A stretch of DNA of 64,000 bases from Solimonas aquatica. GTDB lineage: Bacteria; Pseudomonadota; Gammaproteobacteria; Nevskiales; Nevskiaceae. The notes beneath the pieces are model-generated. The model saw only the letters and a program-made list of their open reading frames with translations. It was not told the origin of the DNA and searched no databases. The stretch lies in assembly GCF_900111015.1 (NCBI RefSeq), contig NZ_FOFS01000009.1, positions 124,001-188,000 on the forward strand. Reading direction: 5' to 3'. Shown here piece by piece: positions 9,263 through 17,023 of this stretch (the first letter of the stretch is position 1; each line of letters starts with the position of its first letter). A program made the position numbers and the translations under genes.

Positions 9263-9268
9263 GATCGT

Positions 9269-9296
9269 CAATATGCAACCTCAAGGTTGCATATTG
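9269..9296. promoter_or_regulatory. 13-bp inverted-repeat operator of the SRPBCC/ArsR pair
   Basis: CAATATGCAACCT and its exact reverse complement are separated by only two bases (9269-9281 and 9284-9296). The right arm contains the -35 box used below. Position and symmetry fit an operator for the ArsR-family repressor encoded two genes downstream, that is, autorepression. Binding is inferred. Confidence 0.75.
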
Positions 9297-9315
9297 GACT
9301 CGATGCTGGCATAAA
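9287..9315 (+). promoter_or_regulatory. Promoter of the SRPBCC-arsR operon
   Basis: TTGCAT (9287-9292) and CATAAA (9310-9315) are spaced by exactly 17 bases. The -35 lies inside the operator, so bound repressor would block polymerase. Downstream, AGGCAG (9317-9322) and CTGCCT (9331-9336) form a 6-bp hairpin whose loop presents the Shine-Dalgarno AGGAG directly before the ATG. Confidence 0.55.
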
Positions 9316-9336
9316 CAGGCAGCCAGGAGACTGCCT

Positions 9337-9828
9337 ATGAACGCCGATCGCATCGAAAAAAGAATCCTGCTTGACGCCCCGCTGGAACGTGTCTGGCGCG
9401 CCATCAGCGAAGCCAGCCAGTTCGGCAGCTGGTTCGGCATGGCGGTGGAAGGCGAGTTCGTGGCCGGCACGACCGTTGTCGGCCGCATCCAGCCCACCAC
9501 GGTGGACGCGCACGTGGCAGAACTGCAGCGCCCGCATGCCGGCCTCGCCTTCAGCCTGCAGATCGTCAGCGTGGAACCCATGCGCCTGTTCGCCTTCCGC
9601 TGGCATCCGCATGCAGTGAATCCGCAGCAGGATTACTCCCGGGAGCCGACCACACTGGTGCGCTTCGAGCTGGCGCCGCAGGCCGACGGCGTACTACTCA
9701 CCATCACCGAATCGGGATTCGAGCAGATTCCGCTGGCGCGGCGCGCACAGGCCTTCACCGCCAACGATGGCGGCTGGCGCGAGCAGCTGCGCATGATCGA
9801 AAAATATCTGGCCTTGCCGCAGTCCTGA
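9337..9828 (+). CDS. SRPBCC/AHSA1-domain protein
   Basis: A 163-residue protein consisting of one START-like (SRPBCC, AHSA1-type) fold that binds hydrophobic ligands in a deep cavity. Recognisable parts are the opening IEKRILLDAPLERVWRAISEASQFGSWFGM and the closing GGWREQLRMIEKYL. No signal peptide is present, so it is cytoplasmic. The gene lies two bases before an ArsR-type repressor and directly behind an inverted-repeat operator. This pairing recurs in many bacteria, but the ligand and physiological role are not known. The start is ATG at 9337 with AGGAG upstream. Confidence 0.88.
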   Translation: MNADRIEKRILLDAPLERVWRAISEASQFGSWFGMAVEGEFVAGTTVVGRIQPTTVDAHVAELQRPHAGLAFSLQIVSVEPMRLFAFRWHPHAVNPQQDYSREPTTLVRFELAPQADGVLLTITESGFEQIPLARRAQAFTANDGGWREQLRMIEKYLALPQS

Positions 9829-9830
9829 GC

Positions 9831-10172
9831 GTGCCGACCGCCAAGCCTCGCAAGGCCCCCCCCGCCGATGCCGCGCCAGTCTTTGCGGCGCTGGGCGATG
9901 CCACGCGACTGCGCATCGTCACGCGCCTGTGTCGCGAGGGGCCCCTGGCCATGGTGCAGCTGCAGGACGATCACGAAGTCTCCCGCCAGGCGGTGGCCAA
10001 GCATCTGTGTGCCCTGGAGCAGGCGGGCCTGCTGCGCAGCGAGCGGGTTGGTCGTGAGCGCATCTGGGCCTTGCAGGCACAAAGGCTCACGCAGGCACGT
10101 CTGTACCTGGACCAGATCTCCGAGCAATGGGATCAGGCCCTGTCGCGTCTGCGCGATTTCGTGGAGCGCTGA
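9831..10172 (+). CDS. ArsR-family winged-helix transcriptional regulator
   Basis: A 113-residue regulator starting with GTG at 9831, two bases after the SRPBCC stop. The winged-helix core is VFAALGDATRLRIVTRLCREG followed by the recognition helix VSRQAVAKHLCALEQAGLL and wing SERVGRERIWAL. No cysteine pair of the metal-sensing ArsR/SmtB type is present, so it probably responds to something other than a metal, perhaps the ligand of its partner. It most likely represses its own operon through the inverted repeat at 9269-9296. Confidence 0.9.
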   Translation: MPTAKPRKAPPADAAPVFAALGDATRLRIVTRLCREGPLAMVQLQDDHEVSRQAVAKHLCALEQAGLLRSERVGRERIWALQAQRLTQARLYLDQISEQWDQALSRLRDFVER

Positions 10173-10177
10173 GAGGC

Positions 10178-10423
10178 TCAGCTCGTCGCGCAGCCCGCCG
10201 GCTTGTGCACGCGCGTGGTCGATGCCGGATGGCGCTGCAGCTTCTCTGCCGGTCTGCGCGGCCGCACCACGAGTTCACCGCCGCAGTTCGGGCAGCGGTT
10301 CTGCAGGCGCGTCTCGGCACAGTCCGCGCAGAAGGTGCATTCGAAGGAACAGATCCGCGCCTGCGTGGAATCCGGCGGCAGATCGGTGTCGCAGCACTCA
10401 CAGCTGGGACGCAGTTCGAGCAT
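10178..10423 (-). CDS. DUF1272 zinc-ribbon protein
   Basis: An 81-residue protein with family opening MLELRPSCECCDTDLPPDS and two cysteine clusters (CECC, CSFECTFCADCA and CPNCGG) that look like zinc ribbons, followed by a basic tail. This matches DUF1272, whose function is unknown. I start at ATG 10423 because the family begins MLELRP; an upstream in-frame start at 10456 adds 11 unconserved residues. It converges with the ArsR gene, leaving five bases between stops. Confidence 0.88.
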   Translation of the reverse strand: MLELRPSCECCDTDLPPDSTQARICSFECTFCADCAETRLQNRCPNCGGELVVRPRRPAEKLQRHPASTTRVHKPAGCATS

Positions 10424-10561
10424 GAGTTTTCTCCGTAGGGCCAGGCACCGCAGCAAGCAAGGATCAGGCTGAGACGCGGCGCCGGCCCTTGAAGCCGCTT
10501 TGTGAAGCCGCGCTGCGCGCGCCGCCTCAGCTCTCAGGTCTTGCGTGATGCTTTCCTGAAG

Positions 10562-11527
10562 CTAGCGCGGCGCCCCGCGCCTGGGTTTTGGCTTGGGCTT
10601 GCCACGCGCGCCCGTCTGGCGCGCCTGGTTGGAAGGCTGATCCTGCCACTTCGCCCGCGCCTTGCGCCGCTCTGCGGGCTCGGCACGCTCGTCGGCAGGG
10701 CGCGGACGGCGCGGCCCGGCCTGTTCACCGCGCGCCGGCGGCTTGCCGCGACGCTCCTTCTTCTCGGCAAGGCCGACTTCTTCCTCACTGAGCTTCACCG
10801 CCACCAGCAGCGCTGCGATTTCCTGCGCCGTGGCTTCGCGCGCAGTGCCGGACTTCATGCCGCGCCCCAGTTCGATGGGACCGTAGCGCAGGCGGATCAG
10901 GCGGCTCACCTGCAGGTCCTGCGATTCGATCAGGCGCCGCACCAGGCGGTTGCGGCCCTCGCGCACGCTGACGTGATACCACTGATTGGCGCCCTCGCCG
11001 TCCTCGCTCTCGCTGGGCTCGACGCGCTCGAAACGCGCCAGGCCATCGTCCAGCTGCACGCCTTGTCGCCAGCGCGCGATCACCTCCTCATCGACCGTGC
11101 CGAGAATGCGTGCGGCGTACAGGCGCGGCACTTCGAAGGAAGGATGCGTGAGACGACGCGCCAGCTCGCCATGATTGGTGAACAGCAGCAGGCCCGAGGT
11201 GTTGATGTCCAGACGACCCACCGCGATCCAGCGGCCGGTGTCGAGTTCCGGCAGCTTGCGGAACACGGTGCGGCGACCTTCGGGGTCGTCGCGCGTGACC
11301 AGTTCGCCGACGCGCTTCTTGTAGACCAGCACGCGCAGCGGCGCGGTCTTGCGCTGCAGGGTGATGCTCTTGCCATCGACGCGGACGTGGTCCTCGTGAT
11401 CGATCTTCTGGCCCAGCTCCGCCGGCCGGCCGTTGACCATCACCCGGCCCTCGGCAATCAGACGTTCGATCTCGCGACGCGAGGCCACGCCTGCGGTGGC
11501 CAGCATTTTTTGAATTCTTTCACTCAT
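10562..11527 (-). CDS. rluB: 23S rRNA pseudouridine(2605) synthase RluB
   Basis: A 321-residue RsuA/RluB-type pseudouridine synthase acting on helix 80 of 23S rRNA. An N-terminal S4 RNA-binding domain (IQKMLATAGVASRREIERLIAEGRVMVNG) is followed by the catalytic domain with the active aspartate in GRLDINTSGLLLFTNHGELARRL. The C-terminal 80 residues are a long basic, Arg/Pro/Lys-rich tail that is probably disordered, as in other RluB proteins. I use ATG at 11527 (MSERIQKM). It is the last gene of a unit with scpA and scpB, but a gap with palindromic repeats separates it from scpB. Confidence 0.94.
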   Translation of the reverse strand: MSERIQKMLATAGVASRREIERLIAEGRVMVNGRPAELGQKIDHEDHVRVDGKSITLQRKTAPLRVLVYKKRVGELVTRDDPEGRRTVFRKLPELDTGRWIAVGRLDINTSGLLLFTNHGELARRLTHPSFEVPRLYAARILGTVDEEVIARWRQGVQLDDGLARFERVEPSESEDGEGANQWYHVSVREGRNRLVRRLIESQDLQVSRLIRLRYGPIELGRGMKSGTAREATAQEIAALLVAVKLSEEEVGLAEKKERRGKPPARGEQAGPRRPRPADERAEPAERRKARAKWQDQPSNQARQTGARGKPKPKPRRGAPR

Positions 11528-11619
11528 GGCACGTCCTCCCGACGTTCCCACGCTATGCGCTTTCCTCGGCGACAACCGCACGAGGAAATCCTGGAGAGTT
11601 TGCGAGCACTGGCAAGCGC

Positions 11620-11662
11620 TCCCTCACCCCGATCCTCTCGCCCACGTGCGTGGAAGAGAGGG
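11620..11662. repeat. Dispersed palindromic repeat, copy 1
   Basis: The sequence runs CCCTCACCCCGATCCTCTC ... GGAAGAGAGGG and can fold on itself. It matches, in reverse orientation, the copy at 11721-11766. Such CCCTCACCCC/GGGGTGAGGG elements are common in intergenic regions of GC-rich proteobacteria. Confidence 0.6.
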
Positions 11663-11720
11663 AACAAAAAGCCGCGCTTCCTGGCGAGCCGCCAGACCTC
11701 GGACATCGCGCCTTGAAACC

Positions 11721-11766
11721 CGTCCCCTCGCCCCTCCTCAGAGGGGAGAGGGCCGGGGTGAGAGGT
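11721..11766. repeat. Dispersed palindromic repeat, copy 2 (inverted)
   Basis: This is the reverse-oriented partner of the element at 11620-11662: GTCCCCTCGCCCCTCC ... GGGGAGAGGGCCGGGGTGAG. An adjacent 8-bp hairpin GTTCGGCG/CGCCGAAC lies at 11765-11782. Together the two copies fill most of the 273-base scpB-rluB gap and could stabilise or attenuate the transcript. Confidence 0.6.
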
Positions 11767-11800
11767 TCGGCGCCCGCCGAACACACATCCCCAAAAAACT

Positions 11801-12577
11801 TCAGTGCAGCGTCGGCGCCTCCGGCGTCTCGCCGCCTTCGCCTTCATTCGCAGGCTCGCCATCGGCCGGTGCATCGGTCTGCGCATCGGCTTCCGCGGCT
11901 TCCGGCGGCGCCGACAGCGCGCTGGTCTCATGCAGCTGCTCACCCAGACGCGCGAGCGCTGCCTCCAGCTGCTGCGGGTCCTTGATCTCCGGGAGGCTGG
12001 GCAGATCGTCCAGGGTGCGCAGCGAGAGATCATCCAGCAGCTGCTGCGTGGTGCCGAACAGCGAGGGGCGGCCCGGCACTTCCTTGACGCCCACTTCGCG
12101 GATCCAGCCGCGATCCAGCAGGGTGCGGATGATGTTGGGCGACATGGCCACGCCGCGCACTTCCTCGATCTCGCCGCGGGTGATCGGCTGGCGATAGCAG
12201 ATCAGGGCCAGGGTTTCGAGCAGGGCGCGTGACAGGCGCGGCGGCTTCTCCTGGTACAGACGCGCGATCCACTCGGCGTATTCGGTCTTGACCTGGATGC
12301 GCCAGCCGCTGGCCACTTCCTTGAGCTCCGCCGCGCGCGGCGCGAGGTCCTGGGCCAGGCGCTCCAGCGCCTCACGGATATCCTTCTTGGTCACGCCCAG
12401 CTCATTGCCGAGCATGCGGTGCAGCTGCTCCAGGGGCAGCGGCTGCTCGGAGGCCAGCAGCAGGGCTTCGAGGATGCGTTCCAGCTGCGCGGTGCGCTCG
12501 TCGCTGCCGCTCTGCACTTCCAGCAGCGGCGGCTGTTCCGGGCTCTGCCCGGGGCTCTGCTCTTCGTTGTCGTTCAT
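11801..12577 (-). CDS. scpB: SMC-ScpAB complex subunit ScpB
   Basis: A 258-residue winged-helix protein that dimerises and binds the ScpA kleisin of the condensin that compacts and segregates chromosomes. The core ERILEALLLASEQPLPLEQLHRML ... LLETLALICYRQPITRGEIEEVRGV ... GRPSLFGTT is diagnostic. Both tails are acidic, Ala/Pro/Glu-rich and probably flexible. The start overlaps the scpA stop (ATGA). The partner ATPase smc lies elsewhere in this window (23240-26749). Confidence 0.95.
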   Translation of the reverse strand: MNDNEEQSPGQSPEQPPLLEVQSGSDERTAQLERILEALLLASEQPLPLEQLHRMLGNELGVTKKDIREALERLAQDLAPRAAELKEVASGWRIQVKTEYAEWIARLYQEKPPRLSRALLETLALICYRQPITRGEIEEVRGVAMSPNIIRTLLDRGWIREVGVKEVPGRPSLFGTTQQLLDDLSLRTLDDLPSLPEIKDPQQLEAALARLGEQLHETSALSAPPEAAEADAQTDAPADGEPANEGEGGETPEAPTLH

Positions 12578-13455
12578 GTCTCGTCATCCACGCTGTCCAC
12601 CACCAGATCGTCCGCCGACACGATCTCGCCGGGCTTGGCCGCAGCCACGGTGATGGCGGCAAACGGTTCGGGCTGCTCGATGCGCAGCAGCGCCGAGCGC
12701 GCCAGTTCCAGAATCGCCAGGAAGCACACCACCACACCCAGGCGGCCTTCCTGGGGATCGACCAGGTCCAGCAGCCGCGCCGGTCCGGCCTGCACGCGCG
12801 AGAGGATGTGCGACATGCGCTCGCGCACGCTCAAGGGCTCGCGCGAGACCTCGTGATGGCGGAACAGCGAGGCGCGCTCCATCACATCGCGAAACGCCAG
12901 CACCAGCTCGCGCAGCTTGGGCATGGGCAGCGCGCCCACCGTGGGCACCACTTCCGGCCGCGCCTGCGCGACGAACACCTCGCGGCCCACGCGCGGCAGC
13001 TTCTCGATGTTCTCGCCGGCGGTCTTGAAGCGCTCGTATTCCTGCAGACGCCGCACCAGTTCCATGCGCGGATCGCCCTGCTCGGCCGCGTCTTCCGGCG
13101 GCGGACGCGGCAGCAGGATGCGCGACTTGATCTCGGCCAGCAGCGCCGCCATCACCAGATATTCGGCCGCCAGTTCGAGCTTCATGTCCTGCATCAGCTC
13201 GATGTACTGGATGTACTGCTGGGTGATCTTCAGCACCGGAATATCGACGATGTCGATGTTCTGCTTGCGGATCAGATACAGCAGCAGGTCCAGCGGACCT
13301 TCGAAGGCTTCGAGAAACACCTCCATCGCATCCGGCGGGATGTAGAGGTCTTCCGGCAGCTTGTCCAGACGCTGGCCGTGCACCTTGGGCAGGCGCAGCG
13401 CGGCCTCGGCCGGCGCTGCGCCCTCCTCGCTCACTGCCTGCGTCTCTTCGCTCAT
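12574..13455 (-). CDS. scpA: SMC-ScpAB complex kleisin subunit ScpA
   Basis: A 293-residue kleisin that bridges the SMC heads. The N-terminal SMC-binding helix region reads EAFEGPLDLLLYLIRKQNIDIVDIPVLKITQQYIQYI, followed by AAEYLVMAALLAEIKSRILLP, both hallmarks of ScpA. The C-terminal winged helix ends near VCFLAILELARSALLRIEQ. The start is ATG at 13455, ten bases after trpS ends, so it belongs to an M50-trpS-scpA-scpB unit. The N-terminal extension before residue 40 is not conserved. Confidence 0.95.
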   Translation of the reverse strand: MSEETQAVSEEGAAPAEAALRLPKVHGQRLDKLPEDLYIPPDAMEVFLEAFEGPLDLLLYLIRKQNIDIVDIPVLKITQQYIQYIELMQDMKLELAAEYLVMAALLAEIKSRILLPRPPPEDAAEQGDPRMELVRRLQEYERFKTAGENIEKLPRVGREVFVAQARPEVVPTVGALPMPKLRELVLAFRDVMERASLFRHHEVSREPLSVRERMSHILSRVQAGPARLLDLVDPQEGRLGVVVCFLAILELARSALLRIEQPEPFAAITVAAAKPGEIVSADDLVVDSVDDET

Positions 13456-13464
13456 CGGGCGGCC

Positions 13465-14478
13465 TTATTCGGGAATGAAGCCCAGGGCTTCATGCACCTG
13501 CTGGAGCGTGGCATCGGCCTTGGCCGAGGCGCGCGCGGCGCCTTCGCGCAGCACACGGCGCAGGCCCTCGGTGTCCTCACGGATCTCGTGGTAGCGCTTC
13601 TGCACCGGCTCCAGGCAGGCGATCACGGCATCGGCGCAGGCCTGCTTGAACTTGCCGTAGCCCTGGCCGTTGTACTGCGCGGCGATGCTGTCGAAAGACT
13701 CGCCGGTGCAGGCCGCGAGAATCGACATCAGGTTCGACACGCCCGGCTTCTCCGCGATGTCGAAGCGCACCTCGTTGCCCATGTCGGTGACCGCACGCTT
13801 GAGCTTGCGGGCGATGACCTCGGGCGGATCGAGCAGGTACACGGCATTGGTCGGCGCATCGTCCGACTTGCTCATCTTCTTGGTCGGTTCCTGCAGGCCC
13901 ATGATGCGCGCGCCCACCGGCGGAATCATCGGCTCGGGCACCGTGAACACCGGATTTTCCGGCGTGCCGTAGAGATGGTTGAAGCGCTGCGCGACATCGC
14001 GGGTGAGTTCCAGATGCTGCTTCTGGTCATCGCCCACCGGCACCTGCCTGGCCTGGTAGAGCAGGATGTCGGCGGCCATCAGCACCGGATAGTCGAACAG
14101 GCCGGCGTTGATGTTGTCGGTGTTCTTGGCGCTCTTGTCCTTGAACTGGGTCATGCGCTCCAGCTCGCCCATCATCGTGTAGCAGTTGAGCACCCAGGAC
14201 AGACGCGGATGCGCCGGCACATGGCTCTGCACGAACAGGGTGTTCTGCGCCGGGTCCAGGCCGCAGGCGATGTACAGCGCCAGGAATTCATAGCTGCGCT
14301 CGCGCAGCGTGGCCGGGTCCTGGCGCGCGGTGATCGCGTGCAGGTCCACCAGCATGTAGTAGCACTCGTACTGCGCCGACAAGGGCACCCAGTTCTTCAG
14401 CGCGCCCAGGTAATTGCCGAGCGTGAGACGGCCGGAAGGCTGGATACCGGAGAGAACCACAGGCTTGCTGACAGACAC
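13465..14478 (-). CDS. trpS: Tryptophanyl-tRNA synthetase
   Basis: A 337-residue class I synthetase charging tRNA-Trp. The HIGH-type motif is in [19 protein letters not shown] and the KMSKS loop is KKMSKSDD. Substrate-site signatures LVDLHAIT and [19 protein letters not shown] are also present. No ATG precedes the conserved region, so I take GTG at 14478 ([16 protein letters not shown]); an in-frame ATG far upstream at 14790 would overlap the M50 gene and is rejected. The ribosome binding site is weak (AAGAG), which fits coupling with the upstream protease gene 14 bases away. Confidence 0.93.
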   Translation of the reverse strand: MSVSKPVVLSGIQPSGRLTLGNYLGALKNWVPLSAQYECYYMLVDLHAITARQDPATLRERSYEFLALYIACGLDPAQNTLFVQSHVPAHPRLSWVLNCYTMMGELERMTQFKDKSAKNTDNINAGLFDYPVLMAADILLYQARQVPVGDDQKQHLELTRDVAQRFNHLYGTPENPVFTVPEPMIPPVGARIMGLQEPTKKMSKSDDAPTNAVYLLDPPEVIARKLKRAVTDMGNEVRFDIAEKPGVSNLMSILAACTGESFDSIAAQYNGQGYGKFKQACADAVIACLEPVQKRYHEIREDTEGLRRVLREGAARASAKADATLQQVHEALGFIPE

Positions 14479-14492
14479 GGATAAAGACTCTT

Positions 14493-15176
14493 TCAGGAAC
14501 CGGAGAGAAGCATGCCGCCCGAGGCAATGCCGAGCGCGGAAAACAGCGAGTATTCGGCAATCGACAGCGGCCAGAACATGAGCTTGCCGAGCAGGCCGGT
14601 GGCCATCAGCACCACCAGAATCACCATGCCATAGGGCTCGATGCGCGAAAACCGATAAGCCAGGCGCGCCGGCAACAGGCCCGTGAGCACGCGACCGCCG
14701 TCCAGCGGCGGCAGCGGAATCAGGTTCAGCACCATCAGCACCAGATTGATCAGGATGCCGGACACCGCCATGTAGCGCAGCCCCATCCACAGTCCTTCGT
14801 CGGCGCCCTGCTCCAGCGACACGCGCAGCAGGATGCCCCAGGCGATGGCCATCAGCGCATTGGACGCCGGGCCGGCGGCGGCGACGAGGGCCATGTCGCG
14901 ACGCGGATGCTTGAGATTGCGGTAGTCCACGGGCACCGGCTTGGCCCAGCCGAACAGGAAGCCGCCCAGAATCAGCAGCACCAGCGGCACCACCACCGTG
15001 CCGACGAGATCGATGTGGCGCAGCGGATTGAGGCTCAGGCGGCCCATCATCTGCGCGGTGCGATCGCCCAGGGCGCGCGCCGCATAGCCATGCGCGGCCT
15101 CGTGCACGGTGATGGCGAAGATTACGGGCAGGGCCCAGACGGCGATTTTCTGGACCAGGGTCATTTCGATAGGCAT
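14493..15176 (-). CDS. Site-2-protease family (M50) membrane metallopeptidase
   Basis: A 227-residue integral membrane protein of the short S2P family. The zinc-binding HExxH is HEAAH near residue 25, inside the first membrane helix. The second motif [14 protein letters not shown] supplies the metal-binding aspartate. Four to six hydrophobic segments are visible, including [17 protein letters not shown]. Members with this short architecture, often called YwhC-like, have no established substrate. A consensus TATAAT ends seven bases before the ATG at 15176, so the mRNA may be leaderless; a second ATG four codons downstream is an alternative start. It heads the unit M50-trpS-scpA-scpB. Confidence 0.9.
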   Translation of the reverse strand: MPIEMTLVQKIAVWALPVIFAITVHEAAHGYAARALGDRTAQMMGRLSLNPLRHIDLVGTVVVPLVLLILGGFLFGWAKPVPVDYRNLKHPRRDMALVAAAGPASNALMAIAWGILLRVSLEQGADEGLWMGLRYMAVSGILINLVLMVLNLIPLPPLDGGRVLTGLLPARLAYRFSRIEPYGMVILVVLMATGLLGKLMFWPLSIAEYSLFSALGIASGGMLLSGS

Positions 15177-15182
15177 CCGCCG

Positions 15183-15188
15183 ATTATA
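15183..15188 (-). promoter_or_regulatory. -10 box of a probable leaderless promoter (M50 gene)
   Basis: On the minus strand TATAAT is followed by six bases and the ATG at 15176. The expected transcription start coincides with the start codon. No clear -35 is present. Confidence 0.5.
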
Positions 15189-15218
15189 CCCGGCCGGCGG
15201 CGGCGACCGACCCGCGCG

Positions 15219-15842
15219 CTACAGGCCCAGCGCGCTCAGATCACCCTTGCCCTCGCGCAGCACCCGCACACCGTCCTCGCTCAGATCCAGCACGGTGGTG
15301 GGCGTGGTGCCGCAGGGCCCGCAGTCGAGCACGATGTCCACCTCGCGATCCAGGCGCTGGCGGTGTTCCTCCGGCTCGTTGACCGGCTCCGCTTCGTCGG
15401 GGAACTGCAGGGTGCAGGAGATCAGCGGCTCGCCCAGGGTCTCCAGCAGGGCCTGCGCCACCACATGCTCGGGGATGCGGATGCCGATGGTCTTGCGCTT
15501 TTCGTGGGCCACGCGCCGCGGCAGTTCCTTGGTCGCGGCCAGGATGAAGGTGTAGGCACCGGGCGTGAGCTGCTTGAGCAGGCGGAACTGGCGGTTGTCC
15601 ACGCGCGCGTAGCTGGCGATCTCGGACAGATCGCGGCAGACCAGCGTGAACTGATGGTGGCGATCGAAGTCACGGATACGGCGGATGCGGTCGGCCGCGT
15701 CGCGGTCGTCCAGATGGCAACCCAGGGCGTAGCAGGAATCGGTGGGATAGGCGATCACCGCGCCCTCGCGCAGCCGCTGCGCCACCTGGCCCAGCAGGCG
15801 CTTCTGCGGATTGACGGGATGCAGACTGATCCACTCGGCCAC
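15219..15842 (-). CDS. yciO: YciO-type Sua5/YrdC domain protein
   Basis: A 207-residue YrdC-fold protein related to threonylcarbamoyl-AMP synthases (TsaC/Sua5) of tRNA t6A synthesis. It matches YciO more closely: HPVNPQKRLLGQVAQRLREGAVIAYPTDSCYALGC, KRKTIGIRIPEHVVAQALLE and the ending VRVLREGKGDLS. YciO itself is reported as at best a weak substitute for TsaC, so the function is uncertain. I choose GTG at 15842 (VAEWISLHPVNPQ) because YciO proteins begin six or seven residues before HP; an AGCGAGG stretch precedes it. A longer frame reaching 15935 would overlap the divergent yciB start. Confidence 0.87.
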   Translation of the reverse strand: MAEWISLHPVNPQKRLLGQVAQRLREGAVIAYPTDSCYALGCHLDDRDAADRIRRIRDFDRHHQFTLVCRDLSEIASYARVDNRQFRLLKQLTPGAYTFILAATKELPRRVAHEKRKTIGIRIPEHVVAQALLETLGEPLISCTLQFPDEAEPVNEPEEHRQRLDREVDIVLDCGPCGTTPTTVLDLSEDGVRVLREGKGDLSALGL

Positions 15843-15898
15843 GGCCGGCCTCGCTTGCGCAGGAAAATGTGAAGGCGCGGATTCTACGCCAGGGGCCT

Positions 15899-15904
15899 TA
15901 CAAT
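15899..15904 (+). promoter_or_regulatory. -10 box of a probable leaderless promoter (yciB)
   Basis: TACAAT is followed by AGGGCG and the ATG at 15911, so transcription is expected to begin at or within a base of the start codon. The -35 region is poor. The same TACAAT-N6-ATG layout recurs at 61228-61240. Confidence 0.5.
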
Positions 15905-15910
15905 AGGGCG

Positions 15911-16441
15911 ATGAATAAGATTCTCGACCTTGCACCTGCCGTGTTGTTTCTGGGCGTCTACGCCGCCTACGGGATTTATGCCGCGACGGCGGCCCTGATC
16001 ATCGCCATGTTCGCGCTGGTGGCCTGGTACTGGTTCTCCGAAAAGCGTCTGCACAAGGCGCACTTCATCACCGCGCTGGTGGCGCTGGTGCTGGGCGGCC
16101 TGACCATCTACGTGCACGACGCCAGCTTCATCAAGCTCAAGCCCACCGTGGTCTACGCGGTGTTTGCCCTCGCCCTGCTCGGCAGCCATTTCATCGGCGA
16201 CAAGGTGCTGCTGGCACGCCTGCCGCAGAACGCCATCAGCCTGCCTGACGCGGTGTGGCGCAAGGTCAATTTCGCCTGGGCGCTGTTCTTCATCGGCTGC
16301 GCCGTGCTCAATCTTTATGTGGCCTTCAACTTCTCCGAAGCGGTGTGGGTGAAGTTCAAGGTGTTCGGCTTCACGGTGCTGATGTTCGTCTTCCTGCTGG
16401 CGCATGCACCGTTTCTGAAGCGCTACCTGCCGCAGGAATAA
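15911..16441 (+). CDS. yciB: Inner membrane septation protein A (YciB)
   Basis: A 176-residue protein with about five membrane helices. The opening MNKILDLAPAVLFLGVYAAYGIYAATAALI and the WRKVNFAWALFFIGCAVLNLYVAFNFSEAVWVKFKVFG segment identify YciB/IspA, which interacts with cell-envelope elongation and division proteins. I start at ATG 15911; an upstream ATG at 15869 adds 14 polar residues and overlaps the promoter. It is the first gene of yciB-yciI-bolA-Omp85. Confidence 0.94.
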   Translation: MNKILDLAPAVLFLGVYAAYGIYAATAALIIAMFALVAWYWFSEKRLHKAHFITALVALVLGGLTIYVHDASFIKLKPTVVYAVFALALLGSHFIGDKVLLARLPQNAISLPDAVWRKVNFAWALFFIGCAVLNLYVAFNFSEAVWVKFKVFGFTVLMFVFLLAHAPFLKRYLPQE

Positions 16442-16445
16442 AACC

Positions 16446-16748
16446 ATGCTCTACGCCATTCTCGGTCACGATGCGCCCGGCAGCCTCGCGCAGCGACGCG
16501 CGACCCGCCCGGCGCATGTCGCGCGCCTGACGCTGCTGCAGGAACAGGGCCGCCTGCTGCTCGCCGGTCCGCGCCCGGCCATCGACGCAGCCGATCCCGG
16601 CGAAGCCGGCTTCAGCGGCAGCCTGGTGGTGGCGGAGTTCCCCGATCTGGCCAGCGCCCGCGCCTGGGCGCAGGATGATCCTTACGTGCACGCCGGCGTT
16701 TACACCAGCGTGGACGTCTATCCCTTCGTGAAGACGCTGCCGGCATGA
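16446..16748 (+). CDS. yciI: YciI-family protein
   Basis: A 100-residue protein of the YciI/DGPF ferredoxin-like fold. The conserved pattern is ARPAHVARLTLLQEQGRLLLAGP with the putative catalytic His24 region, and the closing DPYVHAGVYTSVDVYPFVKTLP. It probably forms a dimer in the cytoplasm; no reaction is established for this subgroup. It starts five bases after yciB and overlaps bolA by ATGA. Confidence 0.92.
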   Translation: MLYAILGHDAPGSLAQRRATRPAHVARLTLLQEQGRLLLAGPRPAIDAADPGEAGFSGSLVVAEFPDLASARAWAQDDPYVHAGVYTSVDVYPFVKTLPA

Positions 16749-17023
16749 GCCGCATCGCACGCATGCGTGAGCTGCTCGGCGCGGCGCTGGCGCCGGAAAG
16801 CCTCGAGATCGAGGACGACAGCCATCTGCACGCCGGGCATGCCGGCGCGCGCGGCGGTGCCGGACATTACCGCCTGCTGATCGTCTCGACCCGGTTTGAA
16901 AAGCTGGCGCTGCTGGCGCGACATCGCGCGGTATACGCGGCGCTCGCCGCGATGATGCCGGCCGAGATTCATGCCTTGTCGATCCGCGCGCTCACGCCCG
17001 ACGAAGCCGCCCGCAGCTCTTGA
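16745..17023 (+). CDS. BolA-family protein
   Basis: A 92-residue BolA domain protein. The core LEIEDDSHLHAGHAGARGGAGHYRLLIVSTRFEKLALLARHRAVYAAL ... IHALSIRALTPDE includes the conserved histidines that, together with monothiol glutaredoxins, hold a 2Fe-2S cluster. BolA proteins affect cell shape, iron signalling and stress responses. The gene sits in the usual place after yciI. It overlaps yciI at its start and the next gene at its stop (TTGA). Confidence 0.92.
   Translation: MSRIARMRELLGAALAPESLEIEDDSHLHAGHAGARGGAGHYRLLIVSTRFEKLALLARHRAVYAALAAMMPAEIHALSIRALTPDEAARSS

Noticed and set aside
13465-14790. Extended trpS starting with ATG at 14790
   Set aside because: The extra 104 residues are unrelated to TrpRS and overlap the M50 protease gene in another frame; the family start fits GTG 14478.
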